Shown: positions 43,696 to 53,162, counted from the first letter of the stretch. The stretch: DNA of 62,657 nucleotides from Halobacteriales archaeon SW_7_65_23 (GCA_003022725.1 PXSQ01000027.1:1-62657); one strand, 5' to 3'. The notes: a model not told the origin generated them from the letters alone. Numbers and translations: made by a program.

Positions 43696-44592
43696 ATGAC
43701 TGACTCCTCCTCAATACGACCGAATTTTGTAACAGTTACACAACCCTGGGATGTGACGGATGGCCGTGCAGCGAGCAGTGGGTGGCAAGCACACGACAGG
43801 TCCTTCGGGCTGCTGAATCCGGTTGATCTGCTGTTGCTTGCGGGCGTACCGATCGTACTGCTCGGCGTCTTCGTGCTCCCGCTGCAGGTCCGCGAGCAGT
43901 TAGTATTCGAGGTCACCGACCCGACGGTACTCGACGCGTACGTCTCCCATTACGTCCACCTGGACCAGTCCCACCTGTTCGGTAATCTCCTGGTGTATGC
44001 GCTCGTTGGGCCAGTCACGTACCCGCTGAGCGTGCTGAGCGGGTGTCGATGGCTGTTCAGACGGGCGCTGCTGACGTTCCTGCTCGTCTTTCCGCTGGTT
44101 CTTTCGGGGATGCAACAGCTGTTTCCGCGCGAACGGATCCTGTTCGGGTTCTCCGGGATCAACGCGGCGCTGTTCGGGCTGCTCACGTTCGTGCTCGTGA
44201 GCTACGTCAGCACCCACCTCTCGAGTAGCATCGACGAGAGCGACGCTCCGGCACTCCTGTTTTTTATGCTCTCGCTTATCACCGTCATCGCAGTGCCGTC
44301 CCGCGCGTGGATGGAGGAAATCACGCTCGTGTCAGTCGGGATCAGCCTGATCTACGTCGTTGCCCTGCTACTCTGTGTGGGCGTCCCCGACTGGAGGAGC
44401 ATCGTCGACGGGTGGGGTGGCGGCCGCGCCGAAATCGCGCTCATCGGCGCCGGTGTGCTCCTGCTGTTCCCGTTTGTCGGCTTCCACCAAACGTTCACCG
44501 GTGACGGCGGCGTCTACGATCTCTACGCCCACTTCCTCGGCTACGCACTCGCGTTTATCGTCATGTACATCGTCACCGTCATCGTCGATTAG
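43696..44592 (+). CDS. Rhomboid-family intramembrane protease-like protein
   Basis: About 298 residues from ATG 43696; the track adds 41 residues upstream. Seven or so membrane helices. HLDQSHLFGNLLVYALVG holds the conserved His/Asn region of helix 2, GFSGINAALFGLL the catalytic Ser in GxSG, and YAHFLGYALAF the catalytic His in the last helices. All key residues are present, so it may be an active serine protease that cuts membrane proteins. The long loop with WRSIVDGWGGG is not typical. The gene stands alone. Confidence 0.82.
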   Translation: MTDSSSIRPNFVTVTQPWDVTDGRAASSGWQAHDRSFGLLNPVDLLLLAGVPIVLLGVFVLPLQVREQLVFEVTDPTVLDAYVSHYVHLDQSHLFGNLLVYALVGPVTYPLSVLSGCRWLFRRALLTFLLVFPLVLSGMQQLFPRERILFGFSGINAALFGLLTFVLVSYVSTHLSSSIDESDAPALLFFMLSLITVIAVPSRAWMEEITLVSVGISLIYVVALLLCVGVPDWRSIVDGWGGGRAEIALIGAGVLLLFPFVGFHQTFTGDGGVYDLYAHFLGYALAFIVMYIVTVIVD

Positions 44593-44634
44593 GGGGCGAT
44601 GGTCGCGAAGGCAGGTCAAATCAGATCTTTCCGC

Positions 44635-45642
44635 TCACAGCAGCGCGTCGAGCACGTCGTCGGCGTCGTACCGGACGGGGTCGGTCGCTGGCGCGTCGAT
44701 CTCGTCGGCGTAGTCGGCGACGGCCGCCTCGGCCTCGTCGGGATCGAGGTCGGCCGTGTTGAGCATCCCGGCGTCGACGGTTGCAGGCGAAATGGGGACA
44801 GCCATCGATTCGTAGAGGCCGACGTACTCGGCGGGGGAGGGCAGCGCGAAGTCGTCGTATCCGCCGAACGTCTCGTTGCCGGCGTTGTGACAGAGCACCA
44901 GCGAATCGGGCTGGGACCCGTGCAGGATCGACGTCGTGACGCCGGAGTACGCGGGGTGGACGAGCGCACCCTGGCCCTCGACGAAGGCGACGTCGTGGTC
45001 GCCGGCCTGCTGGACGATGCGCTCGGTCGCGCCGGCGGCGAAGTCGGCGATGGCGCGGTCGATGGCGATCCCCCAGCCGGCGACCATGATCCCCGTCTGC
45101 CCGGTCGGGACGACGGCGGCGTCGAGGCCGCGCTCGCGGGCGGCGTCCCGGAGCTCGAAGCTGCTGGTCATCTTGCCCGACGAGCAGTCCGTGCCGACCG
45201 TCAGGACGACCCGCGCGTCGACCTCGCCGGCGGTTCCCTCGGCAACGGTCAGGTCGTCTGGCGGCCGGCGGACGTCCCGGAGCGAGACACCGTGGTCGTC
45301 GGCGAGCGCGGCGAACTCCTCGTCCTCGCCGAGGAAGTAGTGCAGGCCGGCGATCACGTCACAGCCGCGTTCGATCGCCGCACGGACGTCGAGCCGCCAG
45401 GACTCGTCGAAGCCGCCGCCGATCGGCGCGATCCCGATCAGCAGCGCGTTGCAGTCAGGGACATCGTCCATGCTCGCGACGATCGGTGCGTCCTGGACAT
45501 CTGGGACGTGCTCGCGCACCCGCTCGCCTGCACGCTCCCGATCGAGCACCGCCACAACGTCGTCGTCGGCGTACCGCAGCACGCCGACGGCGGTTTTCGC
45601 CCTGTCCGGGAACTGCTCGTGAGCGAGGATGGCGAGGCGCAT
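44635..45642 (-). CDS. DUF1611-family protein with P-loop (DgcN-like)
   Basis: 335 residues from ATG 45642. The N-terminal Rossmann-like part (MRLAILAHEQFPDRAKTAVG) is followed by a P-loop GTDCSSGKMTSS and then VVPTGQTGIMVAGWG and VEGQGALVHPAYSG. Some family members take part in D-glutamate N-acetylation and D-amino acid catabolism in bacteria; that role is not proven here. The partner epimerase or DgcA-type gene is not adjacent. It is divergent from the broken phosphotransferase gene. Confidence 0.85.
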   Translation of the reverse strand: MRLAILAHEQFPDRAKTAVGVLRYADDDVVAVLDRERAGERVREHVPDVQDAPIVASMDDVPDCNALLIGIAPIGGGFDESWRLDVRAAIERGCDVIAGLHYFLGEDEEFAALADDHGVSLRDVRRPPDDLTVAEGTAGEVDARVVLTVGTDCSSGKMTSSFELRDAARERGLDAAVVPTGQTGIMVAGWGIAIDRAIADFAAGATERIVQQAGDHDVAFVEGQGALVHPAYSGVTTSILHGSQPDSLVLCHNAGNETFGGYDDFALPSPAEYVGLYESMAVPISPATVDAGMLNTADLDPDEAEAAVADYADEIDAPATDPVRYDADDVLDALL

Positions 45643-45751
45643 ACGTCGACTGCCGGGACACGGCCCCGTAAGCGTACCGCTCGTCGCGCCACGTGACGCG
45701 ACCACACGGGACCAGCAGAGACATATGCGTCGCTCGCGTCGTCCGGGGTAC

Positions 45752-46363
45752 ATGAGCGAAGCCGTCGAGCGGTTTCTCCGGACACACGCCGATGAGTTCG
45801 CGGTCGGCGAGCGGCTCCACGACGTGCCGCCACACGTCGTCTGCGAAGTTACCTTCGAGGGCAGCGGGCGGTCTGCAAGGTGTCGACTGAGCCCCGGGGC
45901 CACGCCGGCGTGGAGGGTCGCGTCCAGCGCTACGTCGAGCGGGAGACCGCAGTTGCGGTGCCCGAGGTGCTCACCGTTAGCGCCGAGGGGTACGTCGCCG
46001 CCTACGACGACGCGGCACCCCGCGAGGAGGAGTACGAGGACCGCGTTCTCAAGGAATCGTGGCTGCGCACTGCCGGGCGGACGCTCGCCAGCCTGCACGA
46101 GGACGCGACGTTCGACCGGCCGGGGCTGCTGGCGGTCGACGGCGACCCCGGCGACCCGGCGGCCGGCCTACGAGTCGGTGCGGCCACTGCCGACGGATCT
46201 GGATACCTGTCAGGAGGCGTACATGGGGCTCGTCAGCGTCTCGTATCTCGATTCGCTGCACACGCAGACGGGGATCGACGAGGAGACACGGGAGCGTGCC
46301 GAGTGGATCGCCTCTACTGCGTCCGAGCAGTTCCACGCGGCTCGGAACGCGTTCGCTGAGTGA
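45752..46363 (+). pseudogene. Broken phosphotransferase (APH-type) gene
   Basis: The first frame (MSEAVERFLRTHADEFAVGE) breaks near 45865 within gagggcagcgggcgg; the second frame carries VCKVSTEPRGHAGVEGRVQR, VPEVLTVSAEGYVAAYDD and AGRTLASLHEDATFDRPGLL, then the frame changes again near 46160. The last part (TDLDTCQEAYMGLVSVSYLD ... SEQFHAARNAF) reads well but does not look like the expected kinase C-terminus with its HGD and DxD motifs. So at least one frameshift and probably one deletion are present. The intact relative would be an aminoglycoside/choline-kinase-like phosphotransferase. Confidence 0.7.
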
Positions 46364-46390
46364 GATCCTACGAAGGAATTTATCTTCCGG

Positions 46391-46503
46391 TATACAGCCA
46401 GACGTGACTCCGGACAGTGCCAGGACAGTCCATCGGCTGTGTCATGCCCTGAACAGCGGGATTTGGGTCGGCATGGCGTAACTGAATCACGTCTGGCTGT
46501 ATA
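46391..46503. mobile_element. MITE-like element, family A (113 bp)
   Basis: Tatacagccagacgtga at the left and tcacgtctggctgtata at the right; the core matches the copy at 18171. It lies in the gap between the broken phosphotransferase gene and the Vms1-like gene. Confidence 0.92.
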
Positions 46504-46542
46504 GCTCGGTCGGTCAGCCGGTACGGGTGGGACTGAAAGGGG

Positions 46543-46632
46543 CTGCTCGTTCGACCATCCCGGACGACGCAAGTAACGCAGGGAGCGAAGTGACCGAGTA
46601 ACACAGCGAGTCCCGGATGGTCGAACGAGCAG
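46543..46632. repeat. Long inverted repeat between convergent genes
   Basis: Two 22-bp arms, ctgctcgttcgaccatcc plus cgga and its inverse, match with one mismatch and are 46 bp apart. The inner part is rich in gcgag words. It could form a large hairpin and end transcription from both sides. Confidence 0.75.
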
Positions 46633-46689
46633 GGGCTTTCTTGCTGTCTTCGGAACCGTCTTCGACTTTTCTCGTCTGAACGACTCCGC

Positions 46690-47583
46690 TTACAACACCC
46701 ACAACTGGACGGTCCAGAACGACTCCCAGGCGTCCCGGAGGGCGTTCTCGGGCTCGCCGGTGGCGTCGACGGCGTCGGTGGCGTCCGCGAGGTGCATCAT
46801 CTCGCCGAGCACGGACCGTTCGCCGACGACGTAGAGGCGGTCAGTTTCGCGCTCCTCGAGGGCGGCAACGCACCGATCCAGATGTTCGTCGATCTGTTCG
46901 TCCCGGAGGCGTTCGAAGCGGGCCTGCGAGAAGCCGCCCTTGGAGTGCTGGCTCTTGATGTCGCTGTCGAACCCGTGGAAGGCGGTGCGCTCGTCGCCCT
47001 GGTAGGTGCCCATCGCGAACAGGTCCGAGCGGATCAACGCGAGGGTGTACCGGCCACGGGGCTGGAACCACTCGCGGTCGATGCGGAACCCGTCGTCCCA
47101 CTCGACGAACGGCTCCGGCGCCACGGGTGGGCGGAGGCAGGCTGCAAGGAGGGACCCGTCGTCACCCAGTGCCAGGCACGGCGCGGCCCGGGAAACGAGC
47201 GCCGCGCGCTCGCCGAACGCCTCCCGGAGCTCCGCCGGCCTGTCGTAGCCGTCGGCGACGTACGCCGACAGCGCGCCCTGCGGGCCCGTCTCGACCGACG
47301 CCAGCCTGGCGAGTACCTCGTCCAGCTCGCGGCCGCGGAGTTCCGCCTCACGGCGGTAGGAGAGGGTCGTCTCGCCGGACTGCAGTCGATCGACCTGGTC
47401 TTCGAGCTGCGTGACCCGGTCTTCGAGCTTGTTGGCCCGGCGCTGGGCCTCCTGGCGGTCGGTCACCGCCTCGGTGCGGCGCTGCTCTTCGGCCTCGAAT
47501 TGCTCCTCCAGGCGCTCGATCTCGGCCTCCAGCTCCTCGATCTCCTGTTTGAGTTGCGTCCGACCGAGCAGGTCGTCCAGCAT
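46690..47583 (-). CDS. Vms1/VLRF1-family peptidyl-tRNA-release-like factor
   Basis: 297 residues from ATG 47583, which has a TATA box (cttataaat) 25 bp upstream; the track start at 47604 lies too near it. Residues 1-75 are a coiled coil (QEIEELEAEIERLEEQFEAE). The VLRF1 domain follows, with GRYTLALIRSDLFAMGTYQG and the loop HSKGGFSQARFERLRDEQID, which corresponds to the GGQ/GSQ catalytic loop of release-factor relatives. In eukaryotes Vms1 frees nascent chains from stalled 60S ribosomes. Archaeal roles are inferred. Confidence 0.88.
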   Translation of the reverse strand: MLDDLLGRTQLKQEIEELEAEIERLEEQFEAEEQRRTEAVTDRQEAQRRANKLEDRVTQLEDQVDRLQSGETTLSYRREAELRGRELDEVLARLASVETGPQGALSAYVADGYDRPAELREAFGERAALVSRAAPCLALGDDGSLLAACLRPPVAPEPFVEWDDGFRIDREWFQPRGRYTLALIRSDLFAMGTYQGDERTAFHGFDSDIKSQHSKGGFSQARFERLRDEQIDEHLDRCVAALEERETDRLYVVGERSVLGEMMHLADATDAVDATGEPENALRDAWESFWTVQLWVL

Positions 47584-47630
47584 TGTCTCATCCCCGGACC
47601 CCACCCCTTATAAATCTCGTGTCACGCCAA

Positions 47631-47710
47631 GTACGTGAAAACTCGAACTGAGAATCCAGGCGGAAAGAGTCTGTATCCGCAGATAGCAGGGACTGGTGAG
47701 TAAAGGAATT
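47631..47710. mobile_element. MITE-like element, family C, both tips lost
   Basis: Gtacgtgaaaactcgaactg to taaaggaatt matches the inner part of family C. The left tip is missing, and on the right a family D element begins at once, the same C-D order as at 21456-21762. Confidence 0.8.
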
Positions 47711-47820
47711 ATACTGTCGGACGTAATTTCGTGGAGTCACGCGTCACGTTCAGCCGTTCAACCGTGCGAATACAACCAGGAGAGTGTCACGACGTGACAC
47801 AGAGTTACGTCCGACAGTAT
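47711..47820. mobile_element. MITE-like element, family D (110 bp)
   Basis: Atactgtcggacgtaattt at the left and agttacgtccgacagtat at the right, in the opposite orientation to 21653. It follows a family C remnant. Confidence 0.92.
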
Positions 47821-47821
47821 G

Positions 47822-47900
47822 AGTATATCGTTGGTTTCACGGGCTGAAACGCACAACACGCGATTCCATAGCGGTGAAAAGTCACGCACAACCGTATGAC
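47822..47900. repeat. Possible decayed family B element
   Basis: Gtttcacgggctga is found in the core of the B copies at 26342 and 43168; gcggtgaaaagtcacgcaca resembles their right side. No good left repeat is seen. Weak but directional similarity. Confidence 0.4.
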
Positions 47901-47973
47901 GCGAGAACGGCCGAGATACGCCCTGCACCTGTCTTCACAATCCTTATCGGATCCCCTCCGGAAGGGGGTGGTA

Positions 47974-48906
47974 ATGAAGGTCTCCGTGATTATCTGCACG
48001 TATACGATGGATTTGTACGACGATTTCCAGGATGCGGTCGACAGCATCCTAAACCAGTCGCACGACGACGTGGAAGCCGTGCTGATCTCGGACGGAAACG
48101 AAACCGTATACGAGCAGATGGAAGAGGACTACGGTGACAGGGACGACGTGGTCGTCGGGATGACCGACGAAAACGTGGGCGTCGGCGAGGCGCGGAATCT
48201 GGGGATCGACCTGTCGACGGGGGACGTCATAGCGCAGATCGACGACGACGCCGTCGCCGCTCCCGACTGGGTTGCAGAGCTCGTCCGTGTATACGAGCAA
48301 ACAGACGCCATCGCCGCTGGCGGGAAGATGGTGCCTCTCTGGGTGGCCGGTAAGCCCCGATTTCTCCCGGAGGAGTTCTACTGGCTGATCGGCGTCAACC
48401 ACCGGTGGTTCGCCGAACCCTTCGAGGAGGTCCGCAACACCTACGCCTCGAACATCTCGTTCCGGCGGGAAATCATCGAGGAACTCGGCGGGTTCGACCC
48501 CAACGTTGGCCGGAAGGGCGATGCGGAGATTCAGGCGACCGAGTCGGAGATCGGCACCCGCCTCCAGCGCGAGTTCGGCCGGGGTGTGATCTACAACCCC
48601 GACGCCGAAGTCGCACACAAGATCTTCGGCTACCGGACTGACCGGAGGTGGATCGCCGAACGCGCGTTCTATCAGGGGTACTCGAAACGCGTCCTCGAAA
48701 CGCTGTTGCCGGAGGCTGACACGTCCGAGGAGTCCGACTTCCTGCGGTTCCTCGGCATCGAGGCGATCCCGCGCCGCATCCGGGGCATCGTCGACGACCC
48801 GTCGCGGGAAAACGTTGAACAACTCCTCTGGCTAGTGTTGCTCACCGCGCTCGTCGGCTTCGGCTACGTGTATGGGATTTTGACCTGGGATGGCGACACA
48901 GCTTGA
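47974..48906 (+). CDS. aglG: Family 2 glycosyltransferase, AglG-like
   Basis: 310 residues from ATG 47974; a TATA-like cttatc about 27 bp upstream supports this start. The GT-A fold is plain: MKVSVIICTYTMD, VLISDGNE, GEARNLGIDLSTGDVIAQID with the metal-binding IDDDA, then the acceptor part YASNISFRREIIEELGGFD. One membrane helix ends the protein (LLWLVLLTALVGFGYVYGIL). Haloferax AglG adds a hexuronic acid to the dolichol-linked N-glycan; the similarity suggests the same type of step. It opens the glycan island and is followed by aglM on the same strand. Confidence 0.85.
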   Translation: MKVSVIICTYTMDLYDDFQDAVDSILNQSHDDVEAVLISDGNETVYEQMEEDYGDRDDVVVGMTDENVGVGEARNLGIDLSTGDVIAQIDDDAVAAPDWVAELVRVYEQTDAIAAGGKMVPLWVAGKPRFLPEEFYWLIGVNHRWFAEPFEEVRNTYASNISFRREIIEELGGFDPNVGRKGDAEIQATESEIGTRLQREFGRGVIYNPDAEVAHKIFGYRTDRRWIAERAFYQGYSKRVLETLLPEADTSEESDFLRFLGIEAIPRRIRGIVDDPSRENVEQLLWLVLLTALVGFGYVYGILTWDGDTA

Positions 48907-49016
48907 GGTGCCTCCGATCCCGTCGTCTCGTTGCGCCGGCGTAAGCTGGCCGTAACTATCAGGATGGTCGGTACACAACCGATGGGCTGAAATTCACCAC
49001 CGCCCAGGATCACACT

Positions 49017-50288
49017 ATGTCAGGACAGACCCGGGTCGGCGTCGTCGGCCTCGGCTACGTCGGGCTCCCGCTTTCGCTCGCGATGCACAGGGCCGGCTAC
49101 GACGTGGTCGGCGTCGACGTCGACGAGGACACGGTCGCATCGCTCCGCGACGGTCACTCGACAGTCAGCGACGTCTCGGACGCGGACGTCGCCAACGCAC
49201 TGGAGGAAGGAATTACGTTCACGGCTGACTATGCCGCACTCTCGGCCGTCGACGGCGTCTCGATCTGCGTGCCAACGCCGCTGCGGAAAACCGACACGCC
49301 GGATCTCTCCTTCGTCGTCGACGCTGCGCAACAGCTTACCCCCATGGTTCCCGACGGCTGTACAGTTGTCCTCGAAAGCACTGTCTACCCCGGAGCGACC
49401 CGTGAGGTCGTCGGCGACACGCTCGCGGAAAACGGGGAGACGATCGGCAAGGACATCTACCTGGCGTTCTCCCCGGAGCGGATCGACCCCGGCAACGAGG
49501 AGTACGGCCCCACGGAGATCCCGAAGGTCCTCGGCGGGGTTACCGACGCCTGCGGTGACCACGCAGAGGCGCTGTACGAACAGGTGTTCGACGAAATCGT
49601 CCGGGTGAACTCCGCCACGGAGGCGGAGCTCGTCAAGCTGCTCGAGAACACGTTCCGCGCGGTCAACATCGGTCTCATCAACGAGCTCGCACAGGTCGCT
49701 CACGAACTGGACGCCAACATCTGGAGCACGATCGACGCGGCCGCCACGAAGCCGTTCGGCTTCATGTCCTTCTATCCGGGGCCGGGGCTGGGGGGCCACT
49801 GTATCCCCGTCGACCCCTTTTATCTCTCCTGGAAGGCAAGCCAGCAGGGGATCGACACCCGCTTCATCCACCTCGCGGACACGGTCAACCGCGAGATGCC
49901 CGGCCACGTCGTCCAGCGGATCGTCGAACTGCTGAACGACCGCGGGGTTGCGGTGTCGACCGCGGACATTCTCGTTGCCGGTGTCGCGTACAAACCGGAC
50001 GTCTCGGACACGCGCGAGTCGCCCGCGATCGACATCATCAACCAGCTCGAGGGCTGGAACGCCGACGTGGCGTACCACGACCCACACGTTCCGACGCTGG
50101 ACGTTGTCGGGACCGAGTACGAGTCCGTCGAGCTGATCCGCGAGCGCCTCCAGGCAACGGACTGCGTGGTGCTCGTGACCGATCACTCAGCGTTCGACGT
50201 CGCGGAGATCGTCGAACACGCGCCGCTGGTGTTCGACACCAGAAACGCGACCGAGGGGCTCGGCGACGACGGGATTGTCCACCTGTAG
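49017..50288 (+). CDS. aglM: UDP-sugar dehydrogenase, AglM-like
   Basis: 423 residues. It oxidises a UDP-hexose twice to a UDP-hexuronic acid with NAD. RVGVVGLGYVGLPLSLAMHR is the NAD site; AELVKLLENTFRAVNIGLIN and GPGLGGHCIPVDPFYLSW with the catalytic Cys are complete; the C-terminal domain has VLVAGVAYKPDVSDTRESPA. In haloarchaea AglM makes the UDP-glucuronic acid used by AglG-type enzymes, which fits its neighbour. The stop is 17 bp from the convergent carbamoyltransferase stop. Confidence 0.92.
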   Translation: MSGQTRVGVVGLGYVGLPLSLAMHRAGYDVVGVDVDEDTVASLRDGHSTVSDVSDADVANALEEGITFTADYAALSAVDGVSICVPTPLRKTDTPDLSFVVDAAQQLTPMVPDGCTVVLESTVYPGATREVVGDTLAENGETIGKDIYLAFSPERIDPGNEEYGPTEIPKVLGGVTDACGDHAEALYEQVFDEIVRVNSATEAELVKLLENTFRAVNIGLINELAQVAHELDANIWSTIDAAATKPFGFMSFYPGPGLGGHCIPVDPFYLSWKASQQGIDTRFIHLADTVNREMPGHVVQRIVELLNDRGVAVSTADILVAGVAYKPDVSDTRESPAIDIINQLEGWNADVAYHDPHVPTLDVVGTEYESVELIRERLQATDCVVLVTDHSAFDVAEIVEHAPLVFDTRNATEGLGDDGIVHL

Positions 50289-50305
50289 CGTCGGAGCAGG
50301 TTCGG

Positions 50306-52057
50306 TCAGGGTTTCCGCAGCAGCCACTCCCCCAGCGCCAGGGCGTCCAGCCCCATTCCGTAGAAGTCCTTGATCGCCTCGGTCGGGGTCGTCACGATCG
50401 GCTCCCCGTGGTCGTTGAACGAGGTGTTCAGCACGACCGGGACGCCGGTGATCGACTCGAACTCGCTGATCAGGCGGTAATACCGCGGATTCTGGTTCTC
50501 GTTGACCGTCTGCGGGCGCGTCGTGTCGTCCGCCGGGTGGAGCACGGCCTCGATGTCGTCTTTGTGCTCCTGGCTGACGTCGAACGTTTTGATCATGAAC
50601 GGCGAGGGCTCCGCGTTCTCCAGGTACTCGTCGGCGGCCTCCTCGAGCATCGAAGGGGCAAAGGGCCGCCACTCCTCGCGGTGTTTCACGTACCGGTTCA
50701 CCCGGTCGCGGGACGCCTCCGTTCGCGGGTCTGCCAGGATGCTCCGGTTGCCGAGTGCGCGTGGGCCCATTTCGAGCCGACCCTGGAACCATCCGATAAG
50801 CTTGCCGTCTGCCAGCAGCTCCGCGACCTCCCGTTCTATGTCGTCCGACTGCTCGTACTCCAGTTTGTTCTTCTCGAGCGTCTCCTCGATCCTGCTGTTC
50901 GAGTACGAGGGCCCGTGGTAGACGGTCGGCATGTCGAGGGGTTTCTTCTGGTGCAACATCCCTGCGCCGAGCGCAAGGCCGCCGTCGTGTGCCACGGGCT
51001 GGATGTAGATGTCGTCCACTGCGTCGAGTTCCATCACGCGCTTGTTCATCTTGCAGTTCAGCGCCACCCCACCCGCGAGTCCCACGTTCGACGTGCTGAA
51101 CTTCCGGAGGTATGCCCGCACGATATCGAGGACCGTTTCCTCGAGGAACTGCTGAATAGTGAACGCGAAGTCCTGCTCCCAGTCGGTGTACTCACCAGCC
51201 TCCTTCTTGCGGGAGCGTCCGAACATATCCTCGAGCTTTTCGACGCCGTCCTCGATCTCGCCTGTCGTCACTTCAGTCACGTCATAGTCGACACCGCCGT
51301 CGACGACCGATCGCAGTTTGCGATCGATCCGCTCGTTGTGCTTGCCGTATGGTGCGAGCCCCATGATCTTTCCTTCGCCGTTGAACGCTCGGTAGCCGAG
51401 AAACTCCGTCGCTGCACCGTACAGCAGTCCGAGGCTGTTGGGGTGCTCGTACGTCCGCTCGCGGGTGAGTTCGCCGTTTTTCGCCCGCCAGACGACCGTC
51501 GAGTCGTATTCGCCCCTGCCGTCAGCTGTGAGGACGAGCCCCTCCTCGAACGTTGCAGGGTAGTAGGCGCCGGCCGCGTGACACCGGTGATGCGAAAGCG
51601 TCGAGATCGGGGGCACCGGCCCGGTGAACTCGTTCTCGAGCCGCTGTTCGACGAGTTCGACCAGTTCGTCCGAGCGGGCGCCGAGGTACTTGTCGACCGT
51701 ATCGGTCACGGTGGCGACGTTGCCCAGCAGCGACCCGGAGCTCTCCTCGCCGGCAGACCGCCTGAAGAAACTCGGGTTCGTGACGACGTTCTGGACGTGG
51801 CTCGAGAGCAGTTTCGAGAGGAGTTCCGGACGGTACGGGAGCAGAATCTCGTCGACGTCGGCCAGTTCAATTCCGCAGTCGTCGAGACAGGCCCTGATCG
51901 ACCGTTTCGGAAACTGGTTTGCGGCGTGTTTCCGCCGGGAGAGGCGTTCTTCCTCGATCCCGTAGACAACTTCCCCGTCCTCGAAAATCACGGAACTCGG
52001 GTCGTGGACCCCGAAGCCACGGGTAGTCGGTTTGAACGAGAGAACGTAATCGGACAT
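50306..52057 (-). CDS. Carbamoyltransferase (NodU/CmcH family)
   Basis: 583 residues from ATG 52057. The YrdC-independent HypF-like kinase-fold part begins SDYVLSFKPTTRGFGVHDPS; the iron/carbamoyl-adenylate site has STLSHHRCHAAGAYYPATF; VGLAGGVALNCKMNKRV and GPRALGNRSILADPR are diagnostic. It transfers a carbamoyl group from carbamoyl phosphate to a hydroxyl, here probably on a sugar of the surface glycan, as inferred from the neighbouring sugar genes. It is divergent from the epimerase gene. Confidence 0.9.
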   Translation of the reverse strand: MSDYVLSFKPTTRGFGVHDPSSVIFEDGEVVYGIEEERLSRRKHAANQFPKRSIRACLDDCGIELADVDEILLPYRPELLSKLLSSHVQNVVTNPSFFRRSAGEESSGSLLGNVATVTDTVDKYLGARSDELVELVEQRLENEFTGPVPPISTLSHHRCHAAGAYYPATFEEGLVLTADGRGEYDSTVVWRAKNGELTRERTYEHPNSLGLLYGAATEFLGYRAFNGEGKIMGLAPYGKHNERIDRKLRSVVDGGVDYDVTEVTTGEIEDGVEKLEDMFGRSRKKEAGEYTDWEQDFAFTIQQFLEETVLDIVRAYLRKFSTSNVGLAGGVALNCKMNKRVMELDAVDDIYIQPVAHDGGLALGAGMLHQKKPLDMPTVYHGPSYSNSRIEETLEKNKLEYEQSDDIEREVAELLADGKLIGWFQGRLEMGPRALGNRSILADPRTEASRDRVNRYVKHREEWRPFAPSMLEEAADEYLENAEPSPFMIKTFDVSQEHKDDIEAVLHPADDTTRPQTVNENQNPRYYRLISEFESITGVPVVLNTSFNDHGEPIVTTPTEAIKDFYGMGLDALALGEWLLRKP

Positions 52058-52217
52058 ACTCCCCTCTTTCCCCAATTGTGGCATATACTTTTTGAAATCC
52101 ACACCCGATACGCTGATAGAGCGACCCTTGCCGGAACGGCCGATCCGACTCTCTGGGGACGGCCCGTCCGTGTCCGGCAACCGACACATTCAACCGGGCG
52201 GCTATAGGAGTACAGGT

Positions 52218-53162
52218 ATGCCCACTGCGCTGGTCACAGGGGTCGCCGGCTTCATCGGGTCGACCCTCGCCGACGCGCTGCTGGATCGTGGCTACGACGT
52301 CGTCGGTATCGACAACTTCGAGACTGGCCGCCGCGAGAACCTTGACCGCCTGCGTCCCCGGGATTCGTTCACCTTCTCCGAAACTGACATTCGCAGCAGG
52401 GATGAGGTCCCAACGGTGATGGACGGGGTCGAGTACGTGTTCCATCAGGCCGCTGTGCCCTCGGTCCCGCGGAGCGTCGAGGACCCGGTCACCTCCACGG
52501 ACGGGAACTGTACCGGCACCGCCGTCGTCCTCGATGCGGCGCGGAAGGCGGACGTCGACACTGCTGTCGTCGCCTCGTCGTCGTCGGTGTACGGATCCAG
52601 TGAGGAGCTCCCGAAAGTCGAGACGATGGAGTCGGCCCCGGAGTCGCCCTACGCACTCTCGAAGTACTACACCGAGCAGCTTGCGTTGCAGTGTAGCGAC
52701 CTCTACGACATCGACACAGTGGCGCTCCGGTATTTCAACGTGTTCGGCCCGTACCAGGACCCGGAAGGGGAGTATGCGGCCGTAATTCCGAAGTTCATCG
52801 GCCTGATGCTCGCGGGCGATCGGCCGGTCATCTACGGCGACGGCGAACAGTCACGCGATTTCACTTACATCGAGAACGTGATCCAGGCAAACGTCCTCGC
52901 TGCGGAGGGTGACGTGACCGGCGAGACGTTCAACGTGGCTTGCGGGAACAGGATCACAGTAAACGAACTCGTCGAGACGCTGAACCGGAAGCTCGGGACC
53001 GACTTCGATCCGATCTACGACGATCCCCGTCCCGGCGACGTGCGCCACTCGGCGGCCGACATCTCGAAGGCACGGGAGCTGCTCGGCTACGATCCGGAGG
53101 TGTCCTTCGAGGAGGGAATCGAGCGGACGATCGCCGCGTTCGAGCAGCGGCACGCGAACTGA
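52218..53162 (+). CDS. NAD-dependent sugar epimerase/dehydratase (GalE-like)
   Basis: 314 residues from ATG 52218. The short-chain dehydrogenase fold has ALVTGVAGFIGSTLADALLD for NAD, SSSSVYG, and the catalytic YALSKYYTEQ (YxxxK). FGPYQDPEGEYAAVIPKFI and GDGEQSRDFTYIENVIQANV are typical of UDP-glucose/glucuronate 4-epimerases. It probably makes UDP-galactose, UDP-galacturonate or a related donor for this island. The next gene begins 20 bp downstream. Confidence 0.9.
   Translation: MPTALVTGVAGFIGSTLADALLDRGYDVVGIDNFETGRRENLDRLRPRDSFTFSETDIRSRDEVPTVMDGVEYVFHQAAVPSVPRSVEDPVTSTDGNCTGTAVVLDAARKADVDTAVVASSSSVYGSSEELPKVETMESAPESPYALSKYYTEQLALQCSDLYDIDTVALRYFNVFGPYQDPEGEYAAVIPKFIGLMLAGDRPVIYGDGEQSRDFTYIENVIQANVLAAEGDVTGETFNVACGNRITVNELVETLNRKLGTDFDPIYDDPRPGDVRHSAADISKARELLGYDPEVSFEEGIERTIAAFEQRHAN

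Noticed and set aside
50408-52207. 599-residue ORF antisense to the carbamoyltransferase
   Set aside because: Shadow of a clearly conserved gene on the other strand.
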